Notes: a model not told the origin generated them from the sequence alone. DNA of 64,000 nucleotides from Anaerosporobacter faecicola (GCF_012070565.1 NZ_JAAQRO010000008.1:248001-312000); one strand, 5' to 3'. Counted from the stretch's first letter, positions 17,448-27,595 are shown. Numbers and translations are program-made.

Positions 17448-19778
17448 CTACTCTTGAATTAATTCATATGCCGAAATCTTTCGAATTCTTCCACTTAGGC
17501 AATATGCAATGCATAAGGATACAAGCAGTATCCCCACACCAACTCCAATTAACATTGGGATCGGTAATAAGAAGGTTAATTTCATGACCCCTAGTACATG
17601 GAACAGTAACACAATACTAGAATTCATAAAAGCATAGCTGAAAAATCCACCAAGGATTACTCCAATCAATACAACTGGTAAGAATGACATCGTTGTCTGT
17701 AACCGTAATTGACGTGTGGTGTAGCCAATTGCCTTTGATATTCCCAGATTCACTTTTCCATTATGAATTACTGTTTTTACTAAGATAAATAAAATCAAGG
17801 CGATCAAGGCAATCGTAATCACGATAATGATAACTGCTAAGATTCCCGCAATCCGTATGAATACCTGCATGGCACTTTCTGTTGATTTTACACCATCAAC
17901 AGTTCCTAAAATCTGCTCCCCGTATTGCTCTTGAAGTTCCTTAATGTACGCTCCTGTTTTTGTATTATCTTTCAAATAGATGTTTAACTGGCTCTTCTTA
18001 AATGATGGATTTACTCTCTTTATTCCCTCTTCTGTAAGTTCCACACAACTTCCTTGCTCATTTACAGATTGAATGAAGCCTGTAATTAGATACTCTTCTT
18101 CTATCGTTCCGCTTGTAACACGTATGGTGTCACCAATCTTGTAATTCTCTTCTTCCACAAGTTTGCTACCTATTGCAATTTCATTATTATGAATAGGATC
18201 TCTTCCTTCGTAACAGATGGAGTAATCCATTTTTGAAAAGTCTGCTGTAATGAATGCTCTTCTTTCCTCCTGCGCTATGGTTACTTTTGAAGAATCATAA
18301 TATAAAGTAAAGTCTACATTATCATCTTGTTCAATCTCTTCAAGAAATTGTGTATCATCTGAATCCGCAATGGTTAATCCAACATCTGAAATCGGTTCAC
18401 TGATTGCTTCAAGGAATGCCTTTGGTTCCACGGCCATATTGTAATACATCGTTCCCGCGAAAACAGCGGAAATAGTAGTTGCCATAATAACAAGTAATAA
18501 TAATAGGTTCTTCTTTCCATTTGCAACGATATTCTTTAATGCTAAAACGATATTCACATTTCCTTTTGCCTGGTCCATTGCAAAATAATTCTTTTTGAAA
18601 TTATGTGTCTTTACACCTCCACGCAATGCAGTTATAGCTTGTAATCTGCGAATCTTACGAGCTGCCAGATAGGAGGAAAGCAGAATGATTACAGTAGTTG
18701 CACATACGGTAAGCAATGAACTAACCACATCAAATCCCTGCTGCCAACAAAAACCCGTCTGTGCGTCAAAGGCAGCTTGTACAGGTGGCAATGCCAAGTA
18801 CGAGAATCCCACTCCGATAACAGACGCAACGAATGCAATGACAATATAAGATACGATTGTTGAGAATATAATCTGTATTCCTTTATAGCCAACTGCTTTC
18901 ATAACTCCCATATTCTGCATTTCCACTTCGATATCATTATTAATACGGAACACACTGATCAACACGCTGACTAAACCGATCACACAAGCAAATGCAAGAA
19001 AACACATACCTCCTACACTAGCTGTCATGGTTCGCACTTGTTTACAATAGTCATAATAGTTTACGGAATATTTTTCTGTCATCTTACCGGACAACAGGTC
19101 TGTGATTTCTGCCGTAACCGCTTTACTTTCCTTTTTATCTGTTAATTTGATATCCATGCATGTTCCAATGTTGTCTTGATTCACGGAATCTTTTAACTCC
19201 TGAAACGATTCTTCTGGAAGATAGATTCCTAATTTTCCAAGACTTTGCGTACCAAAGGTCATATCTTCTACAAAACCGACAATCGTAAATGCATGTTCCA
19301 CATTGTTGGTGGTAAATACATAGGTATCGCCGATATCATATCCTGCAAAGGAAAGATAATAGGATACATAGGCAGGTTGTTCACAAGTAATTTCTTTTTC
19401 CTTCACTATCCCCAGTTTGGAGTACTCATGTGCTTCATCATAGTTGAAAAAGATATTATCCATGTCAAATTGGGACCCGTTCATTTTATAGGAGCCACTC
19501 ATCCAGATACATTCTCTCGTTCCCACTGCCTTCACATGCTTAATCTGTTCGATCTGTTGTACATAATCTGGTGAATAATCTGGCTTCATTAGGATTGCTG
19601 TAACATCTGCCGTATCATAATGGTCCCATTTTTCTGTGAAGGAATCTTGAAAGTTTCTTTTGATCATTAGTCCTAAGTTCAAGATCATTGCTGCAATCAT
19701 CAGAATAATTCCAAATGTTATATATTGTCCTTTGTTCTTGCGAATCTTCGATAATGTGATAATACTGAATTTTCCCAT
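17448..19778 (-). CDS. MacB/FtsX-type ABC transporter permease, module 1
   Basis: 776 aa with duplicated MacB/FtsX architecture. A first membrane helix (about 19-38) is followed by an extracellular domain to about residue 255, then three helices of the first FtsX domain (about 255-385). A second half repeats the plan: helix near 425-445, extracellular domain, and three helices at about 640-765 with the typical KAIGYTTRQLRLQ cytoplasmic helix. Such permeases work with an ATPase to expel or sense peptides or lipids at the membrane. It is 13 nt after the ATPase, last gene of the minus-strand module. The substrate is unknown. Confidence 0.9.
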   Translation of the reverse strand: MGKFSIITLSKIRKNKGQYITFGIILMIAAMILNLGLMIKRNFQDSFTEKWDHYDTADVTAILMKPDYSPDYVQQIEQIKHVKAVGTRECIWMSGSYKMNGSQFDMDNIFFNYDEAHEYSKLGIVKEKEITCEQPAYVSYYLSFAGYDIGDTYVFTTNNVEHAFTIVGFVEDMTFGTQSLGKLGIYLPEESFQELKDSVNQDNIGTCMDIKLTDKKESKAVTAEITDLLSGKMTEKYSVNYYDYCKQVRTMTASVGGMCFLAFACVIGLVSVLISVFRINNDIEVEMQNMGVMKAVGYKGIQIIFSTIVSYIVIAFVASVIGVGFSYLALPPVQAAFDAQTGFCWQQGFDVVSSLLTVCATTVIILLSSYLAARKIRRLQAITALRGGVKTHNFKKNYFAMDQAKGNVNIVLALKNIVANGKKNLLLLLVIMATTISAVFAGTMYYNMAVEPKAFLEAISEPISDVGLTIADSDDTQFLEEIEQDDNVDFTLYYDSSKVTIAQEERRAFITADFSKMDYSICYEGRDPIHNNEIAIGSKLVEEENYKIGDTIRVTSGTIEEEYLITGFIQSVNEQGSCVELTEEGIKRVNPSFKKSQLNIYLKDNTKTGAYIKELQEQYGEQILGTVDGVKSTESAMQVFIRIAGILAVIIIVITIALIALILFILVKTVIHNGKVNLGISKAIGYTTRQLRLQTTMSFLPVVLIGVILGGFFSYAFMNSSIVLLFHVLGVMKLTFLLPIPMLIGVGVGILLVSLCIAYCLSGRIRKISAYELIQE

Positions 19779-19791
19779 AATACTCTCCTTC

Positions 19792-20547
19792 CTAATATCC
19801 CATTGATTTTAGGAATTCGTTGACTTTATCCCGTCTATTTGGATCTTCTTTTGTATAGGCATCTAAATTGCATTCTCCTGCAATCTGACCATCCTTTAGA
19901 TAAAGAATTCGATTTCCTCGTAAAGCAGAACGAAGATCATGGGTTACCATAACAATACTCTGTCCCTCTTGATTAAAGGAACTGAATACATCTAGAACAG
20001 CATTTGAATTGGCTGAATTCAATGCTCCCGTTGGTTCATCTGCAAACAATACACTTGGTTTATTGATCAACCCTCTTACAATACCTGCCCTTTGCGCCTC
20101 TCCACCAGATATTTGCGAAGCGAATTTGCGATAGGTCACTTCTGGAAGGTTTACTTTCTTAAATAGCTCTTGCGCTCTGGTTGCAACAGCTTTCTTATCC
20201 TTATTTACCAACAGTCCGCTTGCTAATACGTTATCCATCAAACTCATCTTATCCATCATATAGATTTGTTGAAAGATAAAACCACAATTCTTCCGACGAA
20301 AGACTGCAAGCTTATCATCTGAATATCTACTAATCTCTTCCCCACAGAAATGAATCTCTCCGAGTGTTGGCTTATCCATTCCCGATAATGCGTATAATAA
20401 TGTGGACTTTCCTGCTCCAGAAGCTCCCATGATTACCGTAAAATCACCCTCATATATGGAAACATCCACATTTCTCAATATATGTTGTTGTACTCCCTCA
20501 TTGGAGAATGTTTTGCATAATTTCTTTGTTTCTATAATTGTTTTCAT
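19792..20547 (-). CDS. MacB-type ABC transporter ATPase, module 1
   Basis: 251 aa. Walker A is GASGAGKST, the Q-loop is FIFQQIYMMD, the signature ISGGEAQRAG, Walker B VLFADEPTGALNS with the catalytic Glu, and the switch histidine is in VMVTHD. The EPTGALNS form is typical of LolD/MacB/SalX-type exporters of lipids or peptides. It is closely similar along its length to the module 3 ATPase at 51522 (both begin MKTII.T.KLCKTFS..GVQQH), which implies duplication. It has its own regulated promoter and heads a two-gene unit with the permease. Confidence 0.93.
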   Translation of the reverse strand: MKTIIETKKLCKTFSNEGVQQHILRNVDVSIYEGDFTVIMGASGAGKSTLLYALSGMDKPTLGEIHFCGEEISRYSDDKLAVFRRKNCGFIFQQIYMMDKMSLMDNVLASGLLVNKDKKAVATRAQELFKKVNLPEVTYRKFASQISGGEAQRAGIVRGLINKPSVLFADEPTGALNSANSNAVLDVFSSFNQEGQSIVMVTHDLRSALRGNRILYLKDGQIAGECNLDAYTKEDPNRRDKVNEFLKSMGY

Positions 20548-20600
20548 GTTCTCACCTATGCTTTCTCAATCATGATCTATTACGTTTCATTTACATACTT

Positions 20601-20654
20601 ATCTTACCAAGTGAAAACTTAACAGTCTTTATGGAAACCTTAATTATTCCTTAA
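20601..20654 (-). promoter_or_regulatory. Putative regulator-activated promoter of transporter module 1
   Basis: Direct repeat TTAAGGAATAATTAAGG (20638-20654): two TTAAGG units with 11-bp period, as OmpR-family regulators prefer. It ends 31 bp upstream of a -10-like TAAGAT (20601-20606). The -35 position holds only AAGACT, so the promoter probably needs activation. The response regulator at 22171 is the likely activator. Confidence 0.65.
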
Positions 20655-20813
20655 TTGCCCCATTTCTTGCTTTCATTAATTTGCACAAACTTACCAGTGT
20701 GTTTCCGACGAATAGCAACACGAAAAACATGCACCTACAAAGCTTGCATAATTAATAAAAGCCCTTTCTCTTACAAATCCTTAACGAAAACCATCAGAAT
20801 ATATTATGTATAT

Positions 20814-22181
20814 TTACGCAAGCAGTAAGGTAATACTCACGACGAACCCATCGCTCACATTTCGAAATTGCAGATTGCCACCCATTTGTACCAAAAAATA
20901 GTTGGACAAATACAAACCAATTCCAGCACCATTCTTATCCTTGGCATTGTTACCACGGTAGAATTTCTGCGAAAGCAAGGGTAATTCCTCCGTCTGTACC
21001 CCTTTTCCAAAGTCTTGTATCTCTACTTCCAGACTCTTGTCCTTTATGGTTGCACGTAATTGAATCTGGGTATTGGCGTATTTGTATGAGTTGTATATGA
21101 CGTTGTCCAGTACCTGCTCAAGTCGAAGTGGATCACAAGATACAATACAATCGGGAATTTGTATGTTCTGGATTCGATGTTCATAATCAGAAGTTTCTAG
21201 CAGATCTTTAATGATTACACTCTCCACTTCCACTGGTTCAACTTTGAGACTTTGTAGTTCTTCCAATGTGGAATGAAATAGATTATTGGTCAATTGCTCT
21301 ATTTGAATTATTTTCTTTTCGATGGATTCTACCTTCTTCTTCTGATTCTGATCCTCCATGGTTACAAGTAATACTTCTGCCATTGCTTTTATGGAAGCAA
21401 GTGGGGTCTTAATATCATGGCTTAATGAAGCAACCAGCTCTTTCTTACTTTCATTCGCTTCCCGTTCCTTTTCTTTGGCAAGTTGTAATTGCTCCCGCAT
21501 GATATCAAAGCTTTCTGTGAACGCACCAAATATATTATTACGGTCCATTGTAAGCGGAGCATCCAGATTTCCTCCCGCAATATGTTTGGCAAACTGACGT
21601 AACTTTTGAAAGGGATCTAGAATCTTATTCTTTAGGTAAAGTAAATAACAGATTCCTCCCACGGTTAGAACTATGCTTCCAAGAAAAAGTACAATGAACA
21701 GATTCTTTCTTGTTTGCCCTTCTTGTTTTCCTTCTTTTTGAATCAGAACTTTACCAATTACTTCATCTCGATGTTCAAAATCAAGAATTATATCACCGTA
21801 TTCAACTGCTTCTCTTAATGATGTTGCTTTCATCTTGTCCGTTTGGTAGATGCAGTTTCCAGCCAGATCGATTAAAGCAGCCTCCATACCATACTGTTTT
21901 GCAACTTCTTCAATCTTCTTCCGTTTCTCTTCCGTAAATATTACATCTTTGTAGGTATCTTCATATGTGTTTTCATATGTGTTTTCGTATGTATCTTGTA
22001 ATGTATTTTCATATGCTTCTTCTAATGTGTCTTCATATGCTTCTTCCATGGTATAGACCAGATCATTTACATCAACCATGTGGAAATACGCTTCCTCCTG
22101 TTCCTGACTAAAATGATATAACACAAGACAAAACAGGAGTTCACATAGAAGAAGCAAACCTACAATTCTTCTACTCTTCAT
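20814..22181 (-). CDS. Sensor histidine kinase, module 1
   Basis: 455 aa. Membrane helix 1 is at about 6-24, an extracellular sensor spans about 25-160, helix 2 about 161-183, HAMP about 185-240. The HisKA box is SLSHDIKTPL with H255 and the ATPase domain has NVIYNSYKYA and GIGLYL. The sensor contains a tandem repeat of EAYEDT/EAYENT/DTYENT-like units (about 46-79), probably a coiled or extended stalk that varies in length. The start overlaps the regulator stop by 11 bp, so the two are coupled. It probably senses envelope-active compounds handled by the adjoining transporter. Confidence 0.92.
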   Translation of the reverse strand: MKSRRIVGLLLLCELLFCLVLYHFSQEQEEAYFHMVDVNDLVYTMEEAYEDTLEEAYENTLQDTYENTYENTYEDTYKDVIFTEEKRKKIEEVAKQYGMEAALIDLAGNCIYQTDKMKATSLREAVEYGDIILDFEHRDEVIGKVLIQKEGKQEGQTRKNLFIVLFLGSIVLTVGGICYLLYLKNKILDPFQKLRQFAKHIAGGNLDAPLTMDRNNIFGAFTESFDIMREQLQLAKEKEREANESKKELVASLSHDIKTPLASIKAMAEVLLVTMEDQNQKKKVESIEKKIIQIEQLTNNLFHSTLEELQSLKVEPVEVESVIIKDLLETSDYEHRIQNIQIPDCIVSCDPLRLEQVLDNVIYNSYKYANTQIQLRATIKDKSLEVEIQDFGKGVQTEELPLLSQKFYRGNNAKDKNGAGIGLYLSNYFLVQMGGNLQFRNVSDGFVVSITLLLA

Positions 22182-22857
22182 ACTGATACCCTCTTCCCCA
22201 TACGGTCTTTATGTGAATTGGTTCATTGGGGTTTTCTTCAATCTTTTCTCTAAGATAACGAATATGTACATTCAATGTGCCATCTCCGGTGATGGCATCT
22301 TGCCAAACTTCTTTGAATAATTCTTCTTTACTGATGATTCTTCCACGATTCTTAATCAGATAGCATAAGAGCCGATACTCCATTGCTTTAAATGGAATCT
22401 CTTTCCCCTTGGAATACACTTTTCCAGCAGTAAAATCCACACGAAGATTCCCCTTCTCATATTGTTCTGACTCCTCTTTTTTCTCTGTCGTGGAAGCATA
22501 CCGTTTAATCACCGCTTGTACTTTCGCCAACAATATACTTAACGTATAAGGCTTTGTTATGTAATCATCTCCACCGATATTCAGAGCGACTAAGATATCT
22601 TCGTTGCTTGTTCTTGCACTGATAAAAAGGATTGGAACCGCTATGGTTTCACGTAACTGTTTGCAAACAGCAAATCCAGATGCATCTGCCAGATTTATAT
22701 CAAGCAAAATTACATCCGCTGTATTCGTCTTGAAAAATTCGATACAATCATCATAATTGGTAACATATTTTGTTTTCACATCAAACAGATTAAAGTATTC
22801 CGCTGTACTTTCTGCTAACTCTATTTCATCATCAACAATCAAACATTGGTATTTCAT
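22171..22857 (-). CDS. OmpR-family response regulator, module 1
   Basis: 228 aa. The receiver has the acidic pair D9/D10, phospho-acceptor D53 (VILLDINLADA), Thr/Ser in ISART and Lys in YITKPY. The winged-helix C-terminus contains KAMEYRLLCYLIKN and HIRYLREKIEENP...IKTVWGRGYQYE. The ribosome site is GGAGG 7 nt before the ATG. It is clearly paralogous to the module 3 regulator (EYFN.FD.KT.YVT.Y shared). Its target is probably the TTAAGG repeat upstream of the ATPase gene. Confidence 0.94.
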   Translation of the reverse strand: MKYQCLIVDDEIELAESTAEYFNLFDVKTKYVTNYDDCIEFFKTNTADVILLDINLADASGFAVCKQLRETIAVPILFISARTSNEDILVALNIGGDDYITKPYTLSILLAKVQAVIKRYASTTEKKEESEQYEKGNLRVDFTAGKVYSKGKEIPFKAMEYRLLCYLIKNRGRIISKEELFKEVWQDAITGDGTLNVHIRYLREKIEENPNEPIHIKTVWGRGYQYEE

Positions 22858-22910
22858 ACAATATGCCTCCTAGATAATTTATCTTCACGTTATTACAAAC
22901 TACTCTATTC

Positions 22911-22939
22911 ATTATAACCGAAAATGTTGCTGTAGGGAA
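22911..22939 (-). promoter_or_regulatory. Promoter of the module 1 regulator-kinase genes
   Basis: TATAAT (22911-22916) with a weak -35, TTCCCT (22934-22939), 17 bp upstream. The leader is about 50 nt. Confidence 0.55.
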
Positions 22940-22964
22940 TGCGGGTTCATGGTAAAATGATTGT

Positions 22965-23011
22965 AAGAATTTATTTAGAATTTTGTCAATACCATTATAG
23001 ATTTGTATTAT
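22965..23011 (+). promoter_or_regulatory. Promoter of transporter module 2 with 11-bp direct repeat
   Basis: TTGTCA (22983-22988), 17-bp spacer, TATTAT (23006-23011). Immediately upstream AAGAATTT (22965-22972) and TAGAATTT (22976-22983) form a direct repeat of 11-bp period that abuts the -35, a typical activator site for an OmpR-type regulator. The leader to the start codon is about 120 nt. Confidence 0.65.
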
Positions 23012-23137
23012 AGACTATAGATATCTTAATGATAACGATTCAGAGTCGAGTAATTGTGTGAATACTCCTGAACTAGGGCATACGCAGAATTTTGAATTGA
23101 ACTCTAGAACGACAACCGATAGAAAGGATAAAACCAT

Positions 23138-25459
23138 ATGTGGATCAAGAAATTAAAAAATAAAAAAATACAATTTGTAGTTCTCGGACTGATCCTGGCT
23201 TTTGCAGCGATGTTACTTACTGCATGCTTAAGCATCAGTGTAGAAGTTGAACAATATACCAACGAACGTTTCTCCAGAGAACAAAATGCAGACCTGTTTC
23301 TCTATGCAACCAAAGGCACAGAGGAATATCTGGCCTCCAAACTGAAGGATTACGATGAAGATGCTACCCTTGAAACCATACCAGGATATGTTATAGATAC
23401 AATGGATTTGTATCATGGTAAGAATTTGGTTAGCGATTATATTACGCCTCTTTTTTCCCTTGTCCTTCGTGATTACCACACAATGCCTTACCAAATGGAT
23501 TTAACCGATTCTAGCTATGACTCCGATGAAATGATAACTGGTCCAAAACAAGGAGAAGTATGGGTACAGAAAATAATTGCCGATCAGCATAGCATCAAAT
23601 TGGGTGACACCTTCGAAGTAAAAGGAACAGATTTTTCCTTTACTGTCTCTGGTATTGTGAACGATAATACAAAAGCTGTTTCCATTAGTACAGGCGCTTT
23701 TGTTTACTACAATCCAGAAGATTCTACCCTGTTCTCCTCCCAAAAGCCCTTCTCCTTTATCAGTATAACCTCTCAAAAAGATACCACAGAGTTGACCGAA
23801 TGGGTAGAAGAACAATACACCAATGACTATTACGCCATGCTTTACTCTACTTTGACTGATTTAAAGAATAGCGCCAATTTAATGACCTCCCTTGTGGCCA
23901 AGATTGGTAGCTTAAGTGCAGGGTTTATGTTCTTAATTACCATTGTGATCATCTTGTTCTTTATCCGTAATACCATATTGAATGAGTATGGAACTATTGG
24001 AACATACAAATCGGTTGGGTTCTCCACTACGGAGATTATGGGCTTCTATATGAAAGCATATCTCCTTGTTGGTATCATTTCTATCATTATAGGTGCGTTG
24101 CTTGGACTCCCTGTCTCCATCTTCATTGGAAATATTGTTATGGAGTATATGGGTACCTTCCATCTAAGTACTGCTACGATTCCAAGACTTTGTTTCGTTA
24201 TCCTATTTACAATACTGTTGCTAATACTTAGTATCTATTTGGCACTGAAGCGAATCCAGAAGATTAGTCCCGTAGATGCATTTCATGTAGGTACAACATC
24301 GTCTAAGTCAAAATTGAAGAAATCCTTGATCAAGGGAGCACACACTTCCCTAAGTATGGCAATCAATGATATGTGGAAATACCGGAATCGTTCCGTTCTT
24401 GTAATCCTTGTTGTAACCTTTTCACTCTACATTGGAACCATGTTGATCAATATGACGCACGTCTTTGATCATATGGAGAATAATGCAACCGCATGGGTCG
24501 CTTTACCTGCATGTGACGCTTTTCTAAGTAAACCAAATTCATCAATTCCTGACGACTTATTATCCTATGTGGAAAACAGTCCCTATGTGGAAAGTTACAT
24601 AACCGGAACTGGTTTGTTTTATTCCGACCTGCGTATCAGTAGCGCCGATCCTTTAGTAGACTTGGAATATGCAAATATTATGTCCTACAACACGTACGAT
24701 TCTTCTCTTACTAACATCGTTTACGCCCAAGGACGACCACCTAAGAATGATAGTGAAGTTGCTTTTGACTATAAAACATTGCAAGAGAGTAACTATACGA
24801 TTGGTGATACGATTACCTTATCCTTAGGCGCGGAAAGCAAAACCTATCTAATCACAGGAATCTTTCATTCGATGATGTCACCAAGCGTAGCCTTTGTAAA
24901 TGATGCATTAGCTACTTATCCAAAGGAATCTTACGATACGACCATCGGTGTTAATTTAAAACATACAAGCGACAAAGCAGCATTTGAAGCGGATTTTAGA
25001 AAACAGTTTCCTACCTATCGTTATGGTACATTAAAGGACATCGTAGATAATATTAAACAATCCATTATGTCCATTATGATTCCGATTACTATGATTATTA
25101 TTGGTATCTTCTGTTGCTTTACTCTGCTTAACATTATTAATCTGATTTTGATGAACCAGTCAGAACAGAAACGAAATTTTGGTATTATGAAGGCATTTGG
25201 TTTTACCAATTCCTATATTATCCGTCGAAATGTATATCGTATTGCAATTCTAAGTGCCATTGGCGCTTCACTTGCCTTGCTTCTTAATCATATAGTAAAT
25301 GCAAAAATTTTCTGTGCTGTACTAACAGTCGATGCTTATCAAACCAATTGGTGGTTAACAGGAACCTATTATGGCATCGCCCTTACCGTAATCGTTCTGG
25401 TTACATTATTATTAAGTCGTTCCATTCGTCGTATATCACCAAAAGAGTTAATGGAATAA
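23138..25459 (+). CDS. MacB/FtsX-type ABC transporter permease, module 2
   Basis: 773 aa, duplicated plan: helix at about 12-32, extracellular domain to about 260, three FtsX helices at about 262-370, then a second half with a helix near 425-440, an extracellular domain, and helices at about 645-765 (NFGIMKAFGFTNSYIIRRN between them). It is divergent in sequence from the module 1 and 3 permeases although the layout is the same. A ribosome site (AGAAAGGAT) precedes the ATG. The ATPase gene follows by 13 nt. Likely peptide or lipid export, substrate unknown. Confidence 0.9.
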   Translation: MWIKKLKNKKIQFVVLGLILAFAAMLLTACLSISVEVEQYTNERFSREQNADLFLYATKGTEEYLASKLKDYDEDATLETIPGYVIDTMDLYHGKNLVSDYITPLFSLVLRDYHTMPYQMDLTDSSYDSDEMITGPKQGEVWVQKIIADQHSIKLGDTFEVKGTDFSFTVSGIVNDNTKAVSISTGAFVYYNPEDSTLFSSQKPFSFISITSQKDTTELTEWVEEQYTNDYYAMLYSTLTDLKNSANLMTSLVAKIGSLSAGFMFLITIVIILFFIRNTILNEYGTIGTYKSVGFSTTEIMGFYMKAYLLVGIISIIIGALLGLPVSIFIGNIVMEYMGTFHLSTATIPRLCFVILFTILLLILSIYLALKRIQKISPVDAFHVGTTSSKSKLKKSLIKGAHTSLSMAINDMWKYRNRSVLVILVVTFSLYIGTMLINMTHVFDHMENNATAWVALPACDAFLSKPNSSIPDDLLSYVENSPYVESYITGTGLFYSDLRISSADPLVDLEYANIMSYNTYDSSLTNIVYAQGRPPKNDSEVAFDYKTLQESNYTIGDTITLSLGAESKTYLITGIFHSMMSPSVAFVNDALATYPKESYDTTIGVNLKHTSDKAAFEADFRKQFPTYRYGTLKDIVDNIKQSIMSIMIPITMIIIGIFCCFTLLNIINLILMNQSEQKRNFGIMKAFGFTNSYIIRRNVYRIAILSAIGASLALLLNHIVNAKIFCAVLTVDAYQTNWWLTGTYYGIALTVIVLVTLLLSRSIRRISPKELME

Positions 25460-25472
25460 AAGGAGGCTCCTT

Positions 25473-26228
25473 ATGAAAAATACAATTATCGAAACGAAGC
25501 AATTATGTAAATCTTATATACTAGGAAAAACAGGTATGCACGTACTAAAAAATATCAATCTAGAAATCTATGAAGGGGATTTCACGGTGATCATGGGTAG
25601 CAGCGGTGGCGGAAAATCCACCCTCCTCTACAGCATAAGTTCTATGGATCGACCTACCAGTGGAAGTGTTAAGATTCTTGGACGTGATGTTACAACTATG
25701 TCAGAGAAAGAATTAAGTAAATTCCGGAAGTCCGAGATTTCCTTTGTGTTTCAAAGTATGAATTTGCTTCACGATCTGACTGCATTGGAGAACATAACCT
25801 ATATTGGTTACGGAACAGATACAAAAGAAAATATCAATAAGAAAGCATTAACGTTATTGGAACAGTTTGGGTTATCTGAAGAGAAAGATAAATACCCAAG
25901 TGAATTATCAGGCGGACAACAACAGCGGGTTGCCATCTGCCGTGCATTGATCGGCGGTTCGAAAATAATCTACGGAGATGAACCAACGGGTGCTTTGAAT
26001 TCTACTACAGGAAGACAAGTGCTCGACTGCTTAACTAGCCTTAACGAACAAGGGCAATCTATTGTCATGGTTACCCATGACCTAAAGGCTGCCGTTCGCG
26101 CTACTCGTCTTCTGTACATGGCAGATGGACATATCATGGCAGAACGTACTCTTGGTCCATACCGTGCAGAAGAAGAAGGAGAACGAAAGGCAGTTGTCTA
26201 TGACTTTTTGAAAGAATTAGGTTGGTAA
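25473..26228 (+). CDS. MacB-type ABC transporter ATPase, module 2
   Basis: 251 aa with Walker A GSSGGGKST, Q-loop FVFQSMNLLHD, the canonical signature LSGGQQQRV, Walker B IIYGDEPTGALNS and switch VMVTHD. It energises the permease just upstream. Its signature and middle part differ from those of the module 1 and 3 ATPases, so this is an older paralogue. The stop is 9 nt from the stop of the convergent kinase gene, with no clear terminator between. Confidence 0.93.
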   Translation: MKNTIIETKQLCKSYILGKTGMHVLKNINLEIYEGDFTVIMGSSGGGKSTLLYSISSMDRPTSGSVKILGRDVTTMSEKELSKFRKSEISFVFQSMNLLHDLTALENITYIGYGTDTKENINKKALTLLEQFGLSEEKDKYPSELSGGQQQRVAICRALIGGSKIIYGDEPTGALNSTTGRQVLDCLTSLNEQGQSIVMVTHDLKAAVRATRLLYMADGHIMAERTLGPYRAEEEGERKAVVYDFLKELGW

Positions 26229-26237
26229 TCACACCTC

Positions 26238-27563
26238 CTATTCTACTGGTAGCGTGAATTCCATGGAAGTCCCTTCTTTCGGAACACTATCTACCATAAT
26301 ACGTCCTCCATGCTGTGTGACAATGTATTTCGAAATACTAAGACCTAATCCTGTTCCCTGTACATTTAAAGTTCGAGCTTTTTCTCCACGATAAAATGGT
26401 TCAAAGATCATGGAAAGGTCAGAAGGTGCAATTCCAATTCCTGTGTCTTGTACAGATATGGATAATTTGGATTCTTTATAAGCAAACAACAAGGATATGG
26501 AGCCTTGTGTAGTAAACTTAATAGCATTACCAATGAGATTTTGAATCACTTGTCGAATTCGTTTCTTGTCGATATTAATCATGACATTTGGAATCTCATT
26601 GGTAAGAAAAAGCAATCCTCTCTTTTCCACATCATTCTTCATCTCTTTAACCAACTCCTCAAAATACTCTTTTGCATAACATTCTTCCTTACAGATTGTA
26701 AATTCATACAGTTGTGCTTTGGAGTGTTCTAGGATATCATCGATTAATCCATTCAACATCGTAATCTTCTTAAGAATAATAGTGGTATACTCCTTGACTC
26801 TCTCTCCTTTTGCAAGACCCGTATGTATTCCTTCCACATATCCAGAAATAATCGCAATCGGTGTACGTAGATCATGAGATATATAGGCAAGTAATAATTT
26901 TTCTTTTTCTTTCATGCGCTTTTCACTTGCAATGGAATAGGCAAGTTCTTCTCGTAATGCTTCAAAATCATGACAGAGGACACCAATTTCACTTGCATAA
27001 TCATACTTCACCCTCTCTTCAAAGGAACCTTCCCGAATCTTTTTCGTTGTTTGATGAACTTGTCTGATTGGCACAAGGATATCCTTTATAACCCATCGGA
27101 CCAAGGAAACCACTACCAAAAGGAAACTGGTAAGAATGATTACCATGATTACAAGCATATTCTTGGGATGCTGTTGTAATTTTTCATATGGAATATCGAC
27201 AAAGATTGTTCCAATTTGCTCTTCATTTTGTACAAAGGGATTGCTGTATATGTATACGCCTTTTTTCTTATCGCCGTAAGTATTTCCAGTTATGGTTTCA
27301 AGGGCAATTCTTGCATCCACAGGATATTGATCTTGATTAGAATCGAGAATTATTCCACGATGATCAAGAATGACATAAGGATAGGCATCTAACTCCTGCA
27401 AGTTTCCTCTATTCGCCTGATAGACGCAATCATTAACAAGTACACGCGCACGGTTTGCAAGCATTGCATCGGAATTGCGATAGACAAGGGTTATGATCAT
27501 TGTACCTAGTATCCCTGCCAAAACAGTTAGAATCCCTACATATACAATGAGCCTCTGTTTCAT
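26238..27563 (-). CDS. Sensor histidine kinase, module 2
   Basis: 441 aa from the ATG at 27563 (AAAGGG 8 nt upstream); a longer frame extends into the regulator gene. Helix 1 is at about 6-27, a PAS/Cache-like extracellular domain at about 28-135 (YVILDHRGIILDS), helix 2 at 137-157, HAMP at 160-215. HisKA is YISHDLRTPIAIIS with H230; the ATPase domain shows NLIGNAIKFT, DTGIGI and GTGLGLSI. It belongs to a different kinase class from modules 1 and 3. With the regulator upstream it converges on transporter module 2, which it probably controls. Confidence 0.9.
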   Translation of the reverse strand: MKQRLIVYVGILTVLAGILGTMIITLVYRNSDAMLANRARVLVNDCVYQANRGNLQELDAYPYVILDHRGIILDSNQDQYPVDARIALETITGNTYGDKKKGVYIYSNPFVQNEEQIGTIFVDIPYEKLQQHPKNMLVIMVIILTSFLLVVVSLVRWVIKDILVPIRQVHQTTKKIREGSFEERVKYDYASEIGVLCHDFEALREELAYSIASEKRMKEKEKLLLAYISHDLRTPIAIISGYVEGIHTGLAKGERVKEYTTIILKKITMLNGLIDDILEHSKAQLYEFTICKEECYAKEYFEELVKEMKNDVEKRGLLFLTNEIPNVMINIDKKRIRQVIQNLIGNAIKFTTQGSISLLFAYKESKLSISVQDTGIGIAPSDLSMIFEPFYRGEKARTLNVQGTGLGLSISKYIVTQHGGRIMVDSVPKEGTSMEFTLPVE

Positions 27564-27595
27564 GGAGATTCCCTTTTTTTCTTTCTTACCTTCTT

